A stretch of 12,114 nucleotides of DNA, from positions 1 to 12,114 of the forward strand of contig DOVP01000113.1 of NCBI GenBank assembly GCA_003520025.1. Direction: 5' to 3'. Below the pieces are notes generated by a model, which was not told the DNA's origin, made no database searches, and saw only the letters and a program-made list of their open reading frames with translations. Below are positions 1 to 7,142 of the stretch, in pieces. This stretch comes from Phycisphaerales bacterium. GTDB lineage: Bacteria > Planctomycetota > Phycisphaerae > Phycisphaerales > SM1A02. Position numbers and translations under genes: made by a program. How positions within the stretch are numbered: position 1 is the first letter of the stretch; each line of letters opens with the position of its first letter.

Positions 1-549
1 GCCTGCGCTATGGGAGTCAACTTCGAATTGGCCGTTGATCGCATTGCGAATGCCACCGCTCCGCCCGGCCGGCTTGAGCAGGTATGCGATCGTCCGCGAG
101 TGTTCGTCGACTTTGCCCACACCGATGCCGCGCTCGAAGCAGTTCTCCATTCGCTCCAGGGGATCAAACCGGATGGTGGTCGAGTTCTGTTGGTCATTGG
201 ATGCGGAGGCGATCGTGATCGAACGAAGCGTCCGAGGATGGCGGCCATTGCTTGCCGTGGCGCAGAGCGAATATGGCTGACTTCCGACAATCCCCGCAGC
301 GAAGACCCGAATCGAATACTGGAGGACATGAAGGCAGGTGTGCCAGCAGACGCCGCCTCCAGGGTGGAGATCGTGCCTGACCGACGGGAGGCCATTGCGG
401 AAGCGATTCTCGAGGCGGATTTGGAAGACATCGTGCTTGTTGCGGGGAAAGGACATGAGCGGATGCAACTTGTCGGATCGCAGGAAATCCCCTTCGATGA
501 TCGACTTGTCGCGATGGAAGCGGTGGAGACGAGAGGGGGTCGCTTGTGA
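1..549 (+). CDS. murE: MurE C-terminal part: UDP-MurNAc-L-Ala-D-Glu:meso-diaminopimelate ligase (5' truncated by window edge)
   Basis: The reading frame is open from base 1, so the gene starts upstream of the window; the ATG at base 10 is internal. About 182 C-terminal residues are visible, covering the end of the central ATPase domain and the whole C-terminal ligase domain. Seen motifs: VDFAHTDAAL (family form VDYAHTPDAL), GCGGDRDRTKRPRM, TSDNPRSEDP, LVAGKGHE and a closing FDDR block. The DNPR motif (bases 286-297) is the element known to recognise meso-diaminopimelate rather than lysine, so the third stem-peptide residue is probably meso-DAP. The enzyme acts in the cytoplasm, using ATP to add the third amino acid to the peptidoglycan precursor. 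Its stop overlaps the murF start as GTGA, so the two are probably translationally coupled. The one-residue difference in the VDFAHTDAAL block looks like ordinary divergence. Confidence 0.95.
   Translation, partial: ACAMGVNFELAVDRIANATAPPGRLEQVCDRPRVFVDFAHTDAALEAVLHSLQGIKPDGGRVLLVIGCGGDRDRTKRPRMAAIACRGAERIWLTSDNPRSEDPNRILEDMKAGVPADAASRVEIVPDRREAIAEAILEADLEDIVLVAGKGHERMQLVGSQEIPFDDRLVAMEAVETRGGRL
531..539 (+). promoter_or_regulatory. Shine-Dalgarno-like site for murF
   Basis: GAGAGGGGG lies six bases before the GTG at 546 and twelve before an in-frame ATG at 552. The spacing favours the GTG, which also forms the GTGA overlap with the murE stop. It is the clearest purine-rich ribosome site I see before any start in this window. 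It lies inside the murE coding sequence. Confidence 0.5.
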
Positions 550-1904
550 GCATGGCAACGCTGGGCAAATTGGCAGCGATGGCCGTGGGGCATGTCGATG
601 AGAGCTCGGTGGTGATCAAAGGAGTTGGAACGGACACGCGAGCGTCGCTTGTGGGCGATCTTTTCGTGGCGATTCGCGGGCCACGCTTCGATGGGCATGA
701 CCATCTGAAGGCAGCCGCTGCCAGCGGCGCAGCAGCGGTCATGGTTGAGGGCGGCGCAGATGTTCCGGAAGGTCTTCCTGCACTCCGAGTGGATGACACC
801 CTGGCGGCACTCGGCCGCATGGCCCGTGGATGGCGGAAATCGTTGCCCTCTCTTCGGGTTGTCGCGATCACCGGAACCGCTGGCAAAACAACGACGAAGG
901 ACACGCTTGCGGCGATTTGCAAGCTGCGTGTGCCGACTGTGGCGAGCCCGCGATCATTCAACAACGCGATCGGCGTGCCGCTGACGATTCTCGCGGCGCG
1001 GCCGAGGGACGCAGTACTCGTCGCTGAGGTGGGCACAAGTAGTCCCGGAGAGATTGCCCCGCTTGCCAAAATGCTCTTACCGGACGTGGCTATCGTCACG
1101 CTTATTGGCCGAGGACATCTGGCCGGCCTCGGGAGCATCTCGGCGGTCGCGGCGGAGAAATACGCGCTCATCGACTCGCTCGACAAGGAGGGTCTGGCGT
1201 TCATTCGTCATGGTTCGCCACAGCCTTCGGGTGGTGCAGCGATCGAGACGTTCGGCTTCGAGCCGCAGGCTGATCATGTCGTTACAGACCGGGGCGGTGA
1301 CTGGATGGAATTTGAAGGGCGACGATGGAGCCTGGGCCTGCCGGGTGGTCATGGTGCTCTGAACGCGATTGCTTCGCTGCTCGCCGCGAGGGCGATGGGT
1401 ATTGATGATCAGGCAATTGCAGCGGGACTCTCGTCGATCATGCCGTCCCCCCATCGCATGTCGCATCGCACAATCGGAGGTATCGATGTGATCGATGATG
1501 CATGGAATGCCAATCCGGAATCGATGTCCGCCGTACTCGCAACGGTGCCGGAACTGGATTTGGCAGGGAGGCGACTGGTGCTGGTTCTTGGTGACATGCT
1601 CGAACTTGGCGAGGGGTCGGCCGAGCATCACCGGGCACTCAGGCCGCTTCTTGAGCAGCTTTGTGGAACGGTATCGCTGGCGGAACTGGTGCTGGTCGGT
1701 CGCGAAATGGCGCCGCTGGCGGATGGACTCGCAGGGTGTCTGGGTAAAACCGAGATCCTGTACGAACCCGACTCCGATGATGCTTGCATGGTCCGCATCG
1801 CTGCGCGGCTGGCCGATGGCGATACCGTGCTGTTCAAGGCGTCGAGAGGAGTAGGTCTGGAACGGGTGATCGAACACCTCGAATCAGGAGCATTGGCCGG
1901 TTGA
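546..1904 (+). CDS. murF: MurF: UDP-MurNAc-tripeptide:D-alanyl-D-alanine ligase
   Basis: This cytoplasmic ATP-dependent ligase adds the D-Ala-D-Ala dipeptide to complete the UDP-MurNAc-pentapeptide. The 452 residues are normal for the family. The N-terminal substrate domain spans about 1-100. The central ATPase domain has the P-loop GTAGKTTTK at 110-118, SFNNAIGVPLTIL at 138-149, EVG at 161-163 and an IGRGHL block (family IGxAHLE) near 187-192. The junction to the C-terminal domain is marked by DDAWNANPESM from 317 (family DDaYNANPdSM), followed by VLGDMLELG and KASRGVGLE near the end. The GTG start at 546 is chosen because it overlaps the murE TGA and has a purine-rich site six bases upstream. 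ATG at 552 would remove only two residues. mraY follows after 22 bp, so murE-murF-mraY is almost certainly one transcript. Confidence 0.96.
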   Translation: MSMATLGKLAAMAVGHVDESSVVIKGVGTDTRASLVGDLFVAIRGPRFDGHDHLKAAAASGAAAVMVEGGADVPEGLPALRVDDTLAALGRMARGWRKSLPSLRVVAITGTAGKTTTKDTLAAICKLRVPTVASPRSFNNAIGVPLTILAARPRDAVLVAEVGTSSPGEIAPLAKMLLPDVAIVTLIGRGHLAGLGSISAVAAEKYALIDSLDKEGLAFIRHGSPQPSGGAAIETFGFEPQADHVVTDRGGDWMEFEGRRWSLGLPGGHGALNAIASLLAARAMGIDDQAIAAGLSSIMPSPHRMSHRTIGGIDVIDDAWNANPESMSAVLATVPELDLAGRRLVLVLGDMLELGEGSAEHHRALRPLLEQLCGTVSLAELVLVGREMAPLADGLAGCLGKTEILYEPDSDDACMVRIAARLADGDTVLFKASRGVGLERVIEHLESGALAG

Positions 1905-1926
1905 TGGCCGATGAGTAGTCTGCGGG

Positions 1927-3117
1927 ATGCTCTACAACCTTCTTCAGTACGGCGACCAATGGCTCGGGCAATGGGGTGGGTACTCCCTGCTGCGGGTGCT
2001 CTATCAAATCGAGTTCCGTGTATTCGCTGCGGCCATTACTGCATTCTTCTTTGTGCTGGTGTTCGGGAAGCCCTGTATTCGTTGGCTCATCCGCAAGAAG
2101 ATCGGTGACTCTCCTGAGTTCGAGCACGCCGACCTCAATCAACTCATGGGTTCAAAGCGGCATACGCCGACCATGGGCGGCGTATTGATCGTCGGTGGAA
2201 TCATCGTCGCCACGGTGCTGCTGGCGGATCTGCAGAATCGCTATGTGCACCTGTCCTTGCTCGTCACAATTTGGCTCGCAGGTGTGGGCATCGCGGACGA
2301 CTGGCTGAAGTTGACCGCTTCCAGCAGGGTTCCCGGATCGCGTGAGGGGCTCAAGATCTGGGAGAAACTGCTCTTCCAATTCGGCATCGGCTTTCTCGCC
2401 GCGATTTTCATATGGCGGCTTGGCGGTGACAACGAGGCCGCTCGCTCACTTGTGTTGCCCTTCCAGCGTACCTATCAGCCCGACACGGAGGCGCTGGTGC
2501 TGGAGCCTAGTGTTGTTGTTCTTGGTATTTGGCTCTTTCTGCCGATTGTTGCTACGCTCATTGCAACGACGAGCAATGCAGTCAACATCACCGACGGCAT
2601 GGATGGTCTTGCTCCAGGCTTGGTCATGATCGCTTCACTTGGCATCATGGTGCTGGCTTATGTGGCAGGCTCCGCCGAGCGAGCGCACATGCTGCTCTTC
2701 CCTTGGGTGGACGGTGCCTCCGAGTTGATGGTGGTTGCAGCAGCGATGGCAGGTGCGTGTCTGGGATTCCTTTGGTTCAACTGCGCGCCCGCATCTGTGT
2801 TCATGGGCGACACCGGCTCGCTGGCGCTCGGTGGTTTGCTCGCGACAATTGCCGCTTGCATCCGTCAGGAAGTACTGCTGTTGGTGATTGGCGGGATCTT
2901 TTATCTTGAGTTCGGGAGCAGCCTTGCGCAAACCAGCTGGTTCAAGTTGACTCGCCGATTCGGTCGCGACCACGAGGGGAAACGTCTCTTCCGATGCGCG
3001 CCGGTCCATCATCACTTCCATCTGCTCGGCTGGCAGGAGGCGCAAGTCGTCGTACGGTTCTGGATCGTTGGCGTCGTACTGGTGGTACTCGCGATGGTGC
3101 TGACAAAGGTACGGTAG
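1927..3117 (+). CDS. mraY: MraY: phospho-N-acetylmuramoyl-pentapeptide transferase
   Basis: This integral membrane enzyme transfers phospho-MurNAc-pentapeptide from UDP to undecaprenyl phosphate, making lipid I, and so uses the MurF product directly. Seen: KRHTPTMGG at 78-85, the aspartate pair ADDWLK with D124/D125, NAVNITDGMDG at 217-227, the block ending FMGDTGSLALGG with D295, and PVHHHFHLLGW with three histidines at 361-363. All are family signatures. The protein ends in LTKVR, close to the E. coli end LKVR. Roughly ten hydrophobic segments are visible. At 396 residues it is longer than E. coli MraY (360). The extra length includes an expanded stretch around 165-195 and a RRFGRDHEGKR stretch before the histidine motif. 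ATG at 1927 lies 22 bp after the murF stop. No good Shine-Dalgarno sequence precedes it. Confidence 0.97.
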   Translation: MLYNLLQYGDQWLGQWGGYSLLRVLYQIEFRVFAAAITAFFFVLVFGKPCIRWLIRKKIGDSPEFEHADLNQLMGSKRHTPTMGGVLIVGGIIVATVLLADLQNRYVHLSLLVTIWLAGVGIADDWLKLTASSRVPGSREGLKIWEKLLFQFGIGFLAAIFIWRLGGDNEAARSLVLPFQRTYQPDTEALVLEPSVVVLGIWLFLPIVATLIATTSNAVNITDGMDGLAPGLVMIASLGIMVLAYVAGSAERAHMLLFPWVDGASELMVVAAAMAGACLGFLWFNCAPASVFMGDTGSLALGGLLATIAACIRQEVLLLVIGGIFYLEFGSSLAQTSWFKLTRRFGRDHEGKRLFRCAPVHHHFHLLGWQEAQVVVRFWIVGVVLVVLAMVLTKVR

Positions 3118-3198
3118 GACGCAGACACCGCGATGAAGCCTCAGCGGCGAACATCAACCTCGACGTGGGGCCACTCGGGTGGTACTTGGTCGTTTTTA
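3118..3198. terminator. Possible weak bidirectional terminator between converging mraY and pseudouridine synthase genes
   Basis: This is the 81-bp gap between two convergent stop codons. A small hairpin is visible: CCAC (3171-3174), loop TCGG, GTGG (3179-3182), extendable by one G-T pair. A run of five T lies at 3193-3197, but about ten bases after the stem, so this is not a standard intrinsic terminator. Nothing else is seen in the gap. Confidence 0.2.
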
Positions 3199-4311
3199 CT
3201 ATTCCATCAAGTCATCAACTGCAAGAACGGTTCCCGCAACGGTGGGGCGGTCCACAGGGCCGCGGTCGCGGAGGATGTGGATGAGATTGCTGATGTCCTC
3301 GGGCAGGGGGGCGCGGTATTCGACATCGGTTTCAGCTGAGGGGTGGGTGAAGCCGAGCATCGCTGCGTGCAGGGCCTGACGTGCGAGCACCACACGGCGG
3401 CGATCGCCCGAGCTTTGGCCGGAAGGCAGCAAGTCACGAACCTCGATGTGACGGCCACCATACATGTCATCCCCAGCGATCGGCCAGCCCAAGTGTGAGA
3501 GGTGCACTCGAATCTGATGTGTGCGTCCGGTCCGCAGTTCAATCTCCAGCAGTGTGAAGTCGCCGTACTGTTCCAGAACGCGGTAGAGCGTCACTGCTTC
3601 TTTGCCTGTTTCGTCCCACCGCACGGCGTTGCAGTGCCTGATGGTTGGATGCTTCCCCAAGGGCAGATCGATGACATCGGCAAGCGGCTCGACGTTGCCG
3701 TGAACCAACGCGACGTATCGCTTGCGGGTGCGACGCTGCTCGAACTGCTTCCCCAGTCTCCAATGCGATGTTTCGTTTTTGGCGCATACCATGACGCCCG
3801 TGGTGTGCCGGTCCAGTCGATGCACGACGCCGGGGCGGGCATGCTCAGAGCCGACCTCAGAGAGCGTGCCGCCGCCAGAATGTTGCAAATGCCAGGCAAG
3901 TCCGTTGATGATGGTCCCGGACTGGTTCCCCCGTGCTGGGTGCACGATGATGTCGTCGTGTTTGTCGATGACAATGATGTCCCTATCCTCATGAAGGATG
4001 CGAATCGGGATCTCCTCGGCCGGCAGTTCGTTGCTTGGTGGCGGCGGAAGAACGACATTCACGACATCACCCTTGTGAAGTCGGGTGGAGGCCTTTGGAT
4101 GACGACCATTGACGGTGACGACCTGCTCGATGATGAGCCGCTGGAGTGAGGTACGGCTCAACCACGGAATCCGATCGCCGAGGTAGCGATCGAGCCGTTT
4201 ATTCAGATCACGAGAAAGTGTGAACGATACGTGGTCTGGTCCATCGTCCATTCCGAGCCGAGTAGGGTCGACCGCGCCGCCATCATTGATCGGCTGCGTT
4301 GAGTCACTCAC
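3199..4311 (-). CDS. rluD: RluA-family 23S rRNA pseudouridine synthase (RluD-like)
   Basis: The protein converts uridines of structured RNA, most likely 23S rRNA, to pseudouridine in the cytoplasm. The 370 residues contain an S4 RNA-binding domain at about 35-95 (RLDRYLGDRIPWLSRTSLQ and VTVNGRHPKASTRL) and then the RluA catalytic domain. The catalytic motif HRLDRHTTG starts at 164, with D167 as the nucleophile-position aspartate. LRTGRTHQIRVHLSHLGWP and GDDMYGG follow. IIVHPARGN and GKHPT resemble RluD more than RluC, but the exact rRNA target cannot be read from sequence. A common KP motif is KH here (K117-H118). The GTG start overlaps the upstream TGA as GTGA (4308-4311). ATG at 4249-4251 (residue 21) is an alternative that keeps the whole S4 domain. 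It is the last gene of a three-gene minus-strand run. Confidence 0.93.
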   Translation of the reverse strand: MSDSTQPINDGGAVDPTRLGMDDGPDHVSFTLSRDLNKRLDRYLGDRIPWLSRTSLQRLIIEQVVTVNGRHPKASTRLHKGDVVNVVLPPPPSNELPAEEIPIRILHEDRDIIVIDKHDDIIVHPARGNQSGTIINGLAWHLQHSGGGTLSEVGSEHARPGVVHRLDRHTTGVMVCAKNETSHWRLGKQFEQRRTRKRYVALVHGNVEPLADVIDLPLGKHPTIRHCNAVRWDETGKEAVTLYRVLEQYGDFTLLEIELRTGRTHQIRVHLSHLGWPIAGDDMYGGRHIEVRDLLPSGQSSGDRRRVVLARQALHAAMLGFTHPSAETDVEYRAPLPEDISNLIHILRDRGPVDRPTVAGTVLAVDDLME

Positions 4312-5132
4312 GGAGTGTCAGGTTCGCTCGTCGGATGCTCGCTTGGCGGCGGGGGTGCTTTGGTCGGCGCGGTGGCCGCCGGTGGCGACGATTGGAGCGT
4401 GGGCTGGTCCGGAGTGGGCAGTGGCGGCAGCGGCCCAGCAGGCAGCCCAGCGGGGAGGGGCGGAGGAGGAGGTGCTGTTGCAAATGCCACATCCTCGGTC
4501 AGCGCAGTTGCAGTTGCGGCCCGGGCCGCGGCCTGCTGAGCGAGTGCGGGAATCCAATCTGCAGCCCGCTGCTCCGCTCGCTTGTAGGCATCGATTGCGC
4601 CCGCGATATCGCCTTGAGATTCAAGTACTGCGGCCAGTCCATTGAGCGCGGAGACGGTAGCGAGCGTCCGAGCTTTCAGCCCATCATCATCGGCGATCAC
4701 TTCGCTGTAGAGACGTTGGGCCTGACTCAGGTGGGCGGCGCGGGTTTCATCGTCGAGGGCTGTCGTCTCCTGCCCATCGTCGCTGATCGTTCGACCACGC
4801 TGGACATCAAGGAGCAGCGAGTCTGCGGCATTGAGTCGGGCCAGATCGGCAACGGCATCGACGCCAGCGTGTCGACGGGCGACATCCTCGAGTGAGGCAG
4901 GTTGGGTCGTGGTCATCAACTCCATCCACGCCTCGTCGCGGGCCCGCGCTTCCTGCTGCTGCCAGCGGATCATGACCAGATACGCCACGATGAAGGCCAC
5001 GATGATCAGAAGCCACGTCGGCCCCTTCGTTTTGAGCCACGTGACGAAGTCCTCGTTGAGTTTGCCTTCGTTCAGGTCGGTTGTATGCACCTCGGCGAGG
5101 CGTTTACGCTCTTCGTTGCGGGCCATGGGCAT
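4308..5132 (-). CDS. Membrane-anchored TPR-like protein with proline-rich C-terminal tail
   Basis: No specific family name can be assigned. The 274 residues have a charged N-terminal stretch (1-37, many K/R/E), one transmembrane helix at about 38-56 (TWLLIIVAFIVAYLVMIRW), an alanine-rich helical region, and a tail from about 219 to the end that is very rich in proline. The section at about 135-205 has the alternating small and large residues of tetratricopeptide repeats, clearest at GLAAVLESQGDIAGAIDAYK. The architecture (short cytoplasmic N-terminus, one helix, external TPR) recalls YfgM/ancillary translocon-type proteins, so a role in protein assembly at the membrane is possible but unproven. 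The ATG at 5130-5132 is preferred; ATG at 5124-5126 would drop two residues. The stop overlaps the start of the pseudouridine synthase. It lies 76 bp downstream of the APH-like gene. Confidence 0.8.
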   Translation of the reverse strand: MPMARNEERKRLAEVHTTDLNEGKLNEDFVTWLKTKGPTWLLIIVAFIVAYLVMIRWQQQEARARDEAWMELMTTTQPASLEDVARRHAGVDAVADLARLNAADSLLLDVQRGRTISDDGQETTALDDETRAAHLSQAQRLYSEVIADDDGLKARTLATVSALNGLAAVLESQGDIAGAIDAYKRAEQRAADWIPALAQQAAARAATATALTEDVAFATAPPPPPLPAGLPAGPLPPLPTPDQPTLQSSPPAATAPTKAPPPPSEHPTSEPDTP

Positions 5133-5208
5133 TGGGGTCCATGTTGAGGAAATTCAAGTGACCACGCATCGTACCAAGCCTGCGAGCGCTGGGGCGAGCG
5201 ATATCAGC
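5133..5208 (-). other. Intergenic spacer inside the minus-strand run
   Basis: This 76-bp stretch separates the APH-like stop from the TPR-like start. I see no convincing -10/-35 pair, no T-run terminator and no clear Shine-Dalgarno site. Nothing argues against read-through transcription of the three genes. Confidence 0.4.
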
Positions 5209-6156
5209 CTACAGCCGCTCTAGAGCGGTTTGAAGTTGGCTCAGGGCACCGGCAAGGTGGCGGGGATGCCCTTCCGTCGAGAGAAATGCCGGGGCCGTCG
5301 CTGCCATGAGGATTCGCCGGACATCGGCCAGTTCGTGGGCATCCTTCCGGACGGGCAGGCTCATTCTCCGTCTGGCTCTGGCCATCTCCCGAACGGGGCG
5401 GGTGGCGTCGAGTCGATCCGGACGTCCCCAGAGTTGGCGTTCAAGATAGACGGCATCCTCGGTCCAGTGGCCAGGACGGACCTCAGCCAGATCGATGAGG
5501 ATCACATCGCCCGACTGGGCAGAGTCACGGCTGAGCGCATTGGCAAGATGCAGATCACCGTGGATCCAGTGCGTCGTATCGCGGGCTCTCCAGCGTTCTA
5601 CCAGATCGTCATGGGTTCGCTGTACCCGCTTCACTGCCTCGGTCCAGGCCGGTCCTGATGCGATGGAGTTGTCTCGTAGGGAGGCCCTCGACTGGTCGAG
5701 CAATGTCGCCCAGTCCTCGACTCGTTGCCCTTCCTCCGCGACCGGCAAGTCTGCGGTTTCGGCCTGAAACGTCGCGGCGGCCTTTGCAATCCGCTCGATG
5801 TGATTCTTATGCCAGCGAAGTCCAAGTGGGCCATAGGGAAGCCGCTCGATGACGATCCAAGCAAGATCATAATTTCCAAGACTCGTCCCGGAAGCCAGCA
5901 ACTGTGGCACGACCGCGGGCGGTGTTCCCTTTGCATTCTGCAGCCGCCGTGTCCAGTAGAGTTCTCGCGGCACTACTGGAAACTTCACGATCACCTCACG
6001 TGGTGAGGTTCCGCTGGATGTCCAAATCGCCCGCCCGGTGCTGGCTCCTCCTCGCTGCCAATCCGCGCGAAACCACGACACCTCCCCCAAGCGACCATCG
6101 CACGCCTTTTGCAGCGTGGGAAGCAGATTCTTGGCAAGAGTAGGGTCGTGGTGCAT
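5209..6156 (-). CDS. APH-fold phosphotransferase (aminoglycoside phosphotransferase/choline kinase superfamily)
   Basis: This is a kinase-fold small-molecule phosphotransferase of unknown substrate. The 315 residues show a probable ATP-contacting lysine in EVIVKFP (K58), a linker-like IVIERLPYGP at 101-110, the catalytic loop HWIHGDLHLANALSR with D201 and N206 (the HGDLHxxN signature), and the metal-binding aspartate in LIDLAEVRPGHW (D222), which takes the DFG-like position. The conserved set is complete, so activity is plausible. Family members act on aminoglycosides, choline, homoserine, fructosamines, maltose or lipid carriers, and sequence alone does not decide among these. The chromosomal setting, next to a TPR membrane protein and an rRNA-modifying enzyme, does not suggest antibiotic resistance. 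The ATG at 6154-6156 is the first start after a short divergent region. It is the first gene of the minus-strand run. Confidence 0.85.
   Translation of the reverse strand: MHHDPTLAKNLLPTLQKACDGRLGEVSWFRADWQRGGASTGRAIWTSSGTSPREVIVKFPVVPRELYWTRRLQNAKGTPPAVVPQLLASGTSLGNYDLAWIVIERLPYGPLGLRWHKNHIERIAKAAATFQAETADLPVAEEGQRVEDWATLLDQSRASLRDNSIASGPAWTEAVKRVQRTHDDLVERWRARDTTHWIHGDLHLANALSRDSAQSGDVILIDLAEVRPGHWTEDAVYLERQLWGRPDRLDATRPVREMARARRRMSLPVRKDAHELADVRRILMAATAPAFLSTEGHPRHLAGALSQLQTALERL
5215..5228. repeat. 14-bp perfect palindrome at the end of the APH-like gene
   Basis: CCGCTCTAGAGCGG is a perfect inverted repeat (5-bp stem plus a four-base CTAG loop, or a 7+7 palindrome). It ends a few bases before the TAG stop at 5209-5211 and encodes the last residues of the protein. 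No T tract follows on the minus strand, so it is not a standard terminator. It may simply reflect the codons used. Confidence 0.35.
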
Positions 6157-6254
6157 GGGGCGAGTGTTGCGTGGGATTGTATGCGGTGAGCCCCGGTCAG
6201 CTTCTTCGTCTCCGCCACCCGCGGCGAAGCGGCAGGGCCTGCTACGGTTCCCTC
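6157..6254. promoter_or_regulatory. Divergent intergenic region with promoters inferred for the APH-like and HAD genes
   Basis: This 98-bp stretch lies between two divergent starts, so at least one promoter on each strand is expected. On the minus strand TACAAT (6176-6181, read in reverse) matches five of six bases of the -10 consensus and sits 19 bases before the ATG of the APH-like gene. No good -35 is found at 16-18 bp spacing. On the plus strand I find no convincing promoter elements. The region is GC-rich near the HAD start. Confidence 0.3.
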
Positions 6255-7142
6255 ATGGGGCGACCCGACCTGCTTGTAGTGGATCTCGATGGCACGCTGC
6301 TCGGTGCTGATGGTCTGGTATCGCGTGAGAACGCGGAGGCGATCAGTAGGGCCGAAGCCGCGGGTCTCACGTGCATCATCGCCACTGGGCGGACACTGAG
6401 TGAGTGCCAGCATGTGCTTGAGGCGATCGAATACGGCGGACCATTGATTGCCGCGAGTGGATCGTTGCTGACGGATACCGCCAAGCGTCGGACGATGGAT
6501 CGTCTGACAATCACTCCGGAGTTGGTCGAGTTGGTTGTGCAATTGGTCGATGGAGGAGACGCGGTCACGATGCTGCTCAAGGACCGCTGTCGCGTGGGTG
6601 TCGACTATGTGCTGGTGGGCACGCGGGACTTGCACCCGGTCTCCAAGTGGTGGTTCGAGGCGACGGGGGCCACGTTCCAACGGGTGGATCGAATTGAGGA
6701 TGACCCGTACCCGGACGACACGGTGCGGATTGGTGCTGTCGGGACGCCTGGCGAATTCGCCCCGATGGTTGATCGACTGGAGCGAGCCTTGGGCGAGCGG
6801 ATTCTAGCGAGGCACTGGGAAGCTGTGACCAGTTCGGCCCATGCCGGAGAGCTCGTCCATCTGCTTGAGGTTTTTCACCCACAGGCAGACAAGTGGACCA
6901 TGCTTCAGTCGCACTGCCGCGAGGCTGGGTTCGATACCCACCGCGCCGCCGCTGTGGGCGACGGACTCAATGATGTGCTGCTCATTGAGCAATGTGGACT
7001 TGGCGTGGCAGTTGAGAATGCTGACCACCGGGTACTTGCCGTTGCCGATGCCGTCACAGATGCGCATCATCAGCACGGAGTGGCCATCCTCATCGACGAT
7101 CTGCTTCAGGGACGCCTCCTTCTCGGTGGCGTGCGACCGTGA
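6255..7142 (+). CDS. HAD-superfamily phosphatase, Cof type (subfamily IIB)
   Basis: A Mg-dependent phosphatase using an aspartyl-phosphate intermediate, probably acting on sugar phosphates or other small phosphorylated metabolites in the cytoplasm. From the chosen start it has 295 residues. Motif I is DLDGTLL within the first 20 residues, motif II is IIATGRT, the motif III lysine is in QADKWTML, and motif IV is VGDGLNDVLLIE. A cap domain lies between motifs II and III, as in the Cof/YbiV type. All catalytic positions are present, so it should be active. ATG 6255 is preferred over an in-frame GTG at 6171, because the upstream extension would push motif I far from the N-terminus and run through the divergent promoter region. 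The stop overlaps the start of the next gene as GTGA (7139-7142), implying coupled translation with the large oxidoreductase-like protein. Confidence 0.9.
   Translation: MGRPDLLVVDLDGTLLGADGLVSRENAEAISRAEAAGLTCIIATGRTLSECQHVLEAIEYGGPLIAASGSLLTDTAKRRTMDRLTITPELVELVVQLVDGGDAVTMLLKDRCRVGVDYVLVGTRDLHPVSKWWFEATGATFQRVDRIEDDPYPDDTVRIGAVGTPGEFAPMVDRLERALGERILARHWEAVTSSAHAGELVHLLEVFHPQADKWTMLQSHCREAGFDTHRAAAVGDGLNDVLLIEQCGLGVAVENADHRVLAVADAVTDAHHQHGVAILIDDLLQGRLLLGGVRP

Noticed and set aside
194..1204. 336-codon open frame on the minus strand opposite murE/murF
   Set aside because: Antisense shadow of two conserved genes; its translation is low-complexity (Ser/Arg/Pro-rich) with no recognisable motif, as expected in GC-rich DNA.
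1077..1877. 266-codon open frame on the minus strand opposite murF
   Set aside because: Lies wholly inside murF, whose plus-strand motifs are clear; no family features in the antisense product.
3169..3197. Standard intrinsic terminator after mraY
   Set aside because: The stem is only four to five base pairs and the T run is separated from it by about ten bases; kept only as a low-confidence feature.
3502..4149. 215-codon open frame on the plus strand
   Set aside because: Antisense to the RluA-family gene, which has its S4 and catalytic motifs on the minus strand.
5209..6156. Aminoglycoside resistance gene
   Set aside because: Only the general APH-fold signature is present; no mobile-element context and housekeeping neighbours.
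6171..6254. Upstream GTG start extending the HAD protein by 28 residues
   Set aside because: It would place catalytic motif I about 35 residues in, whereas family members have it within the first 15 or so, and it runs through the likely divergent promoter region.
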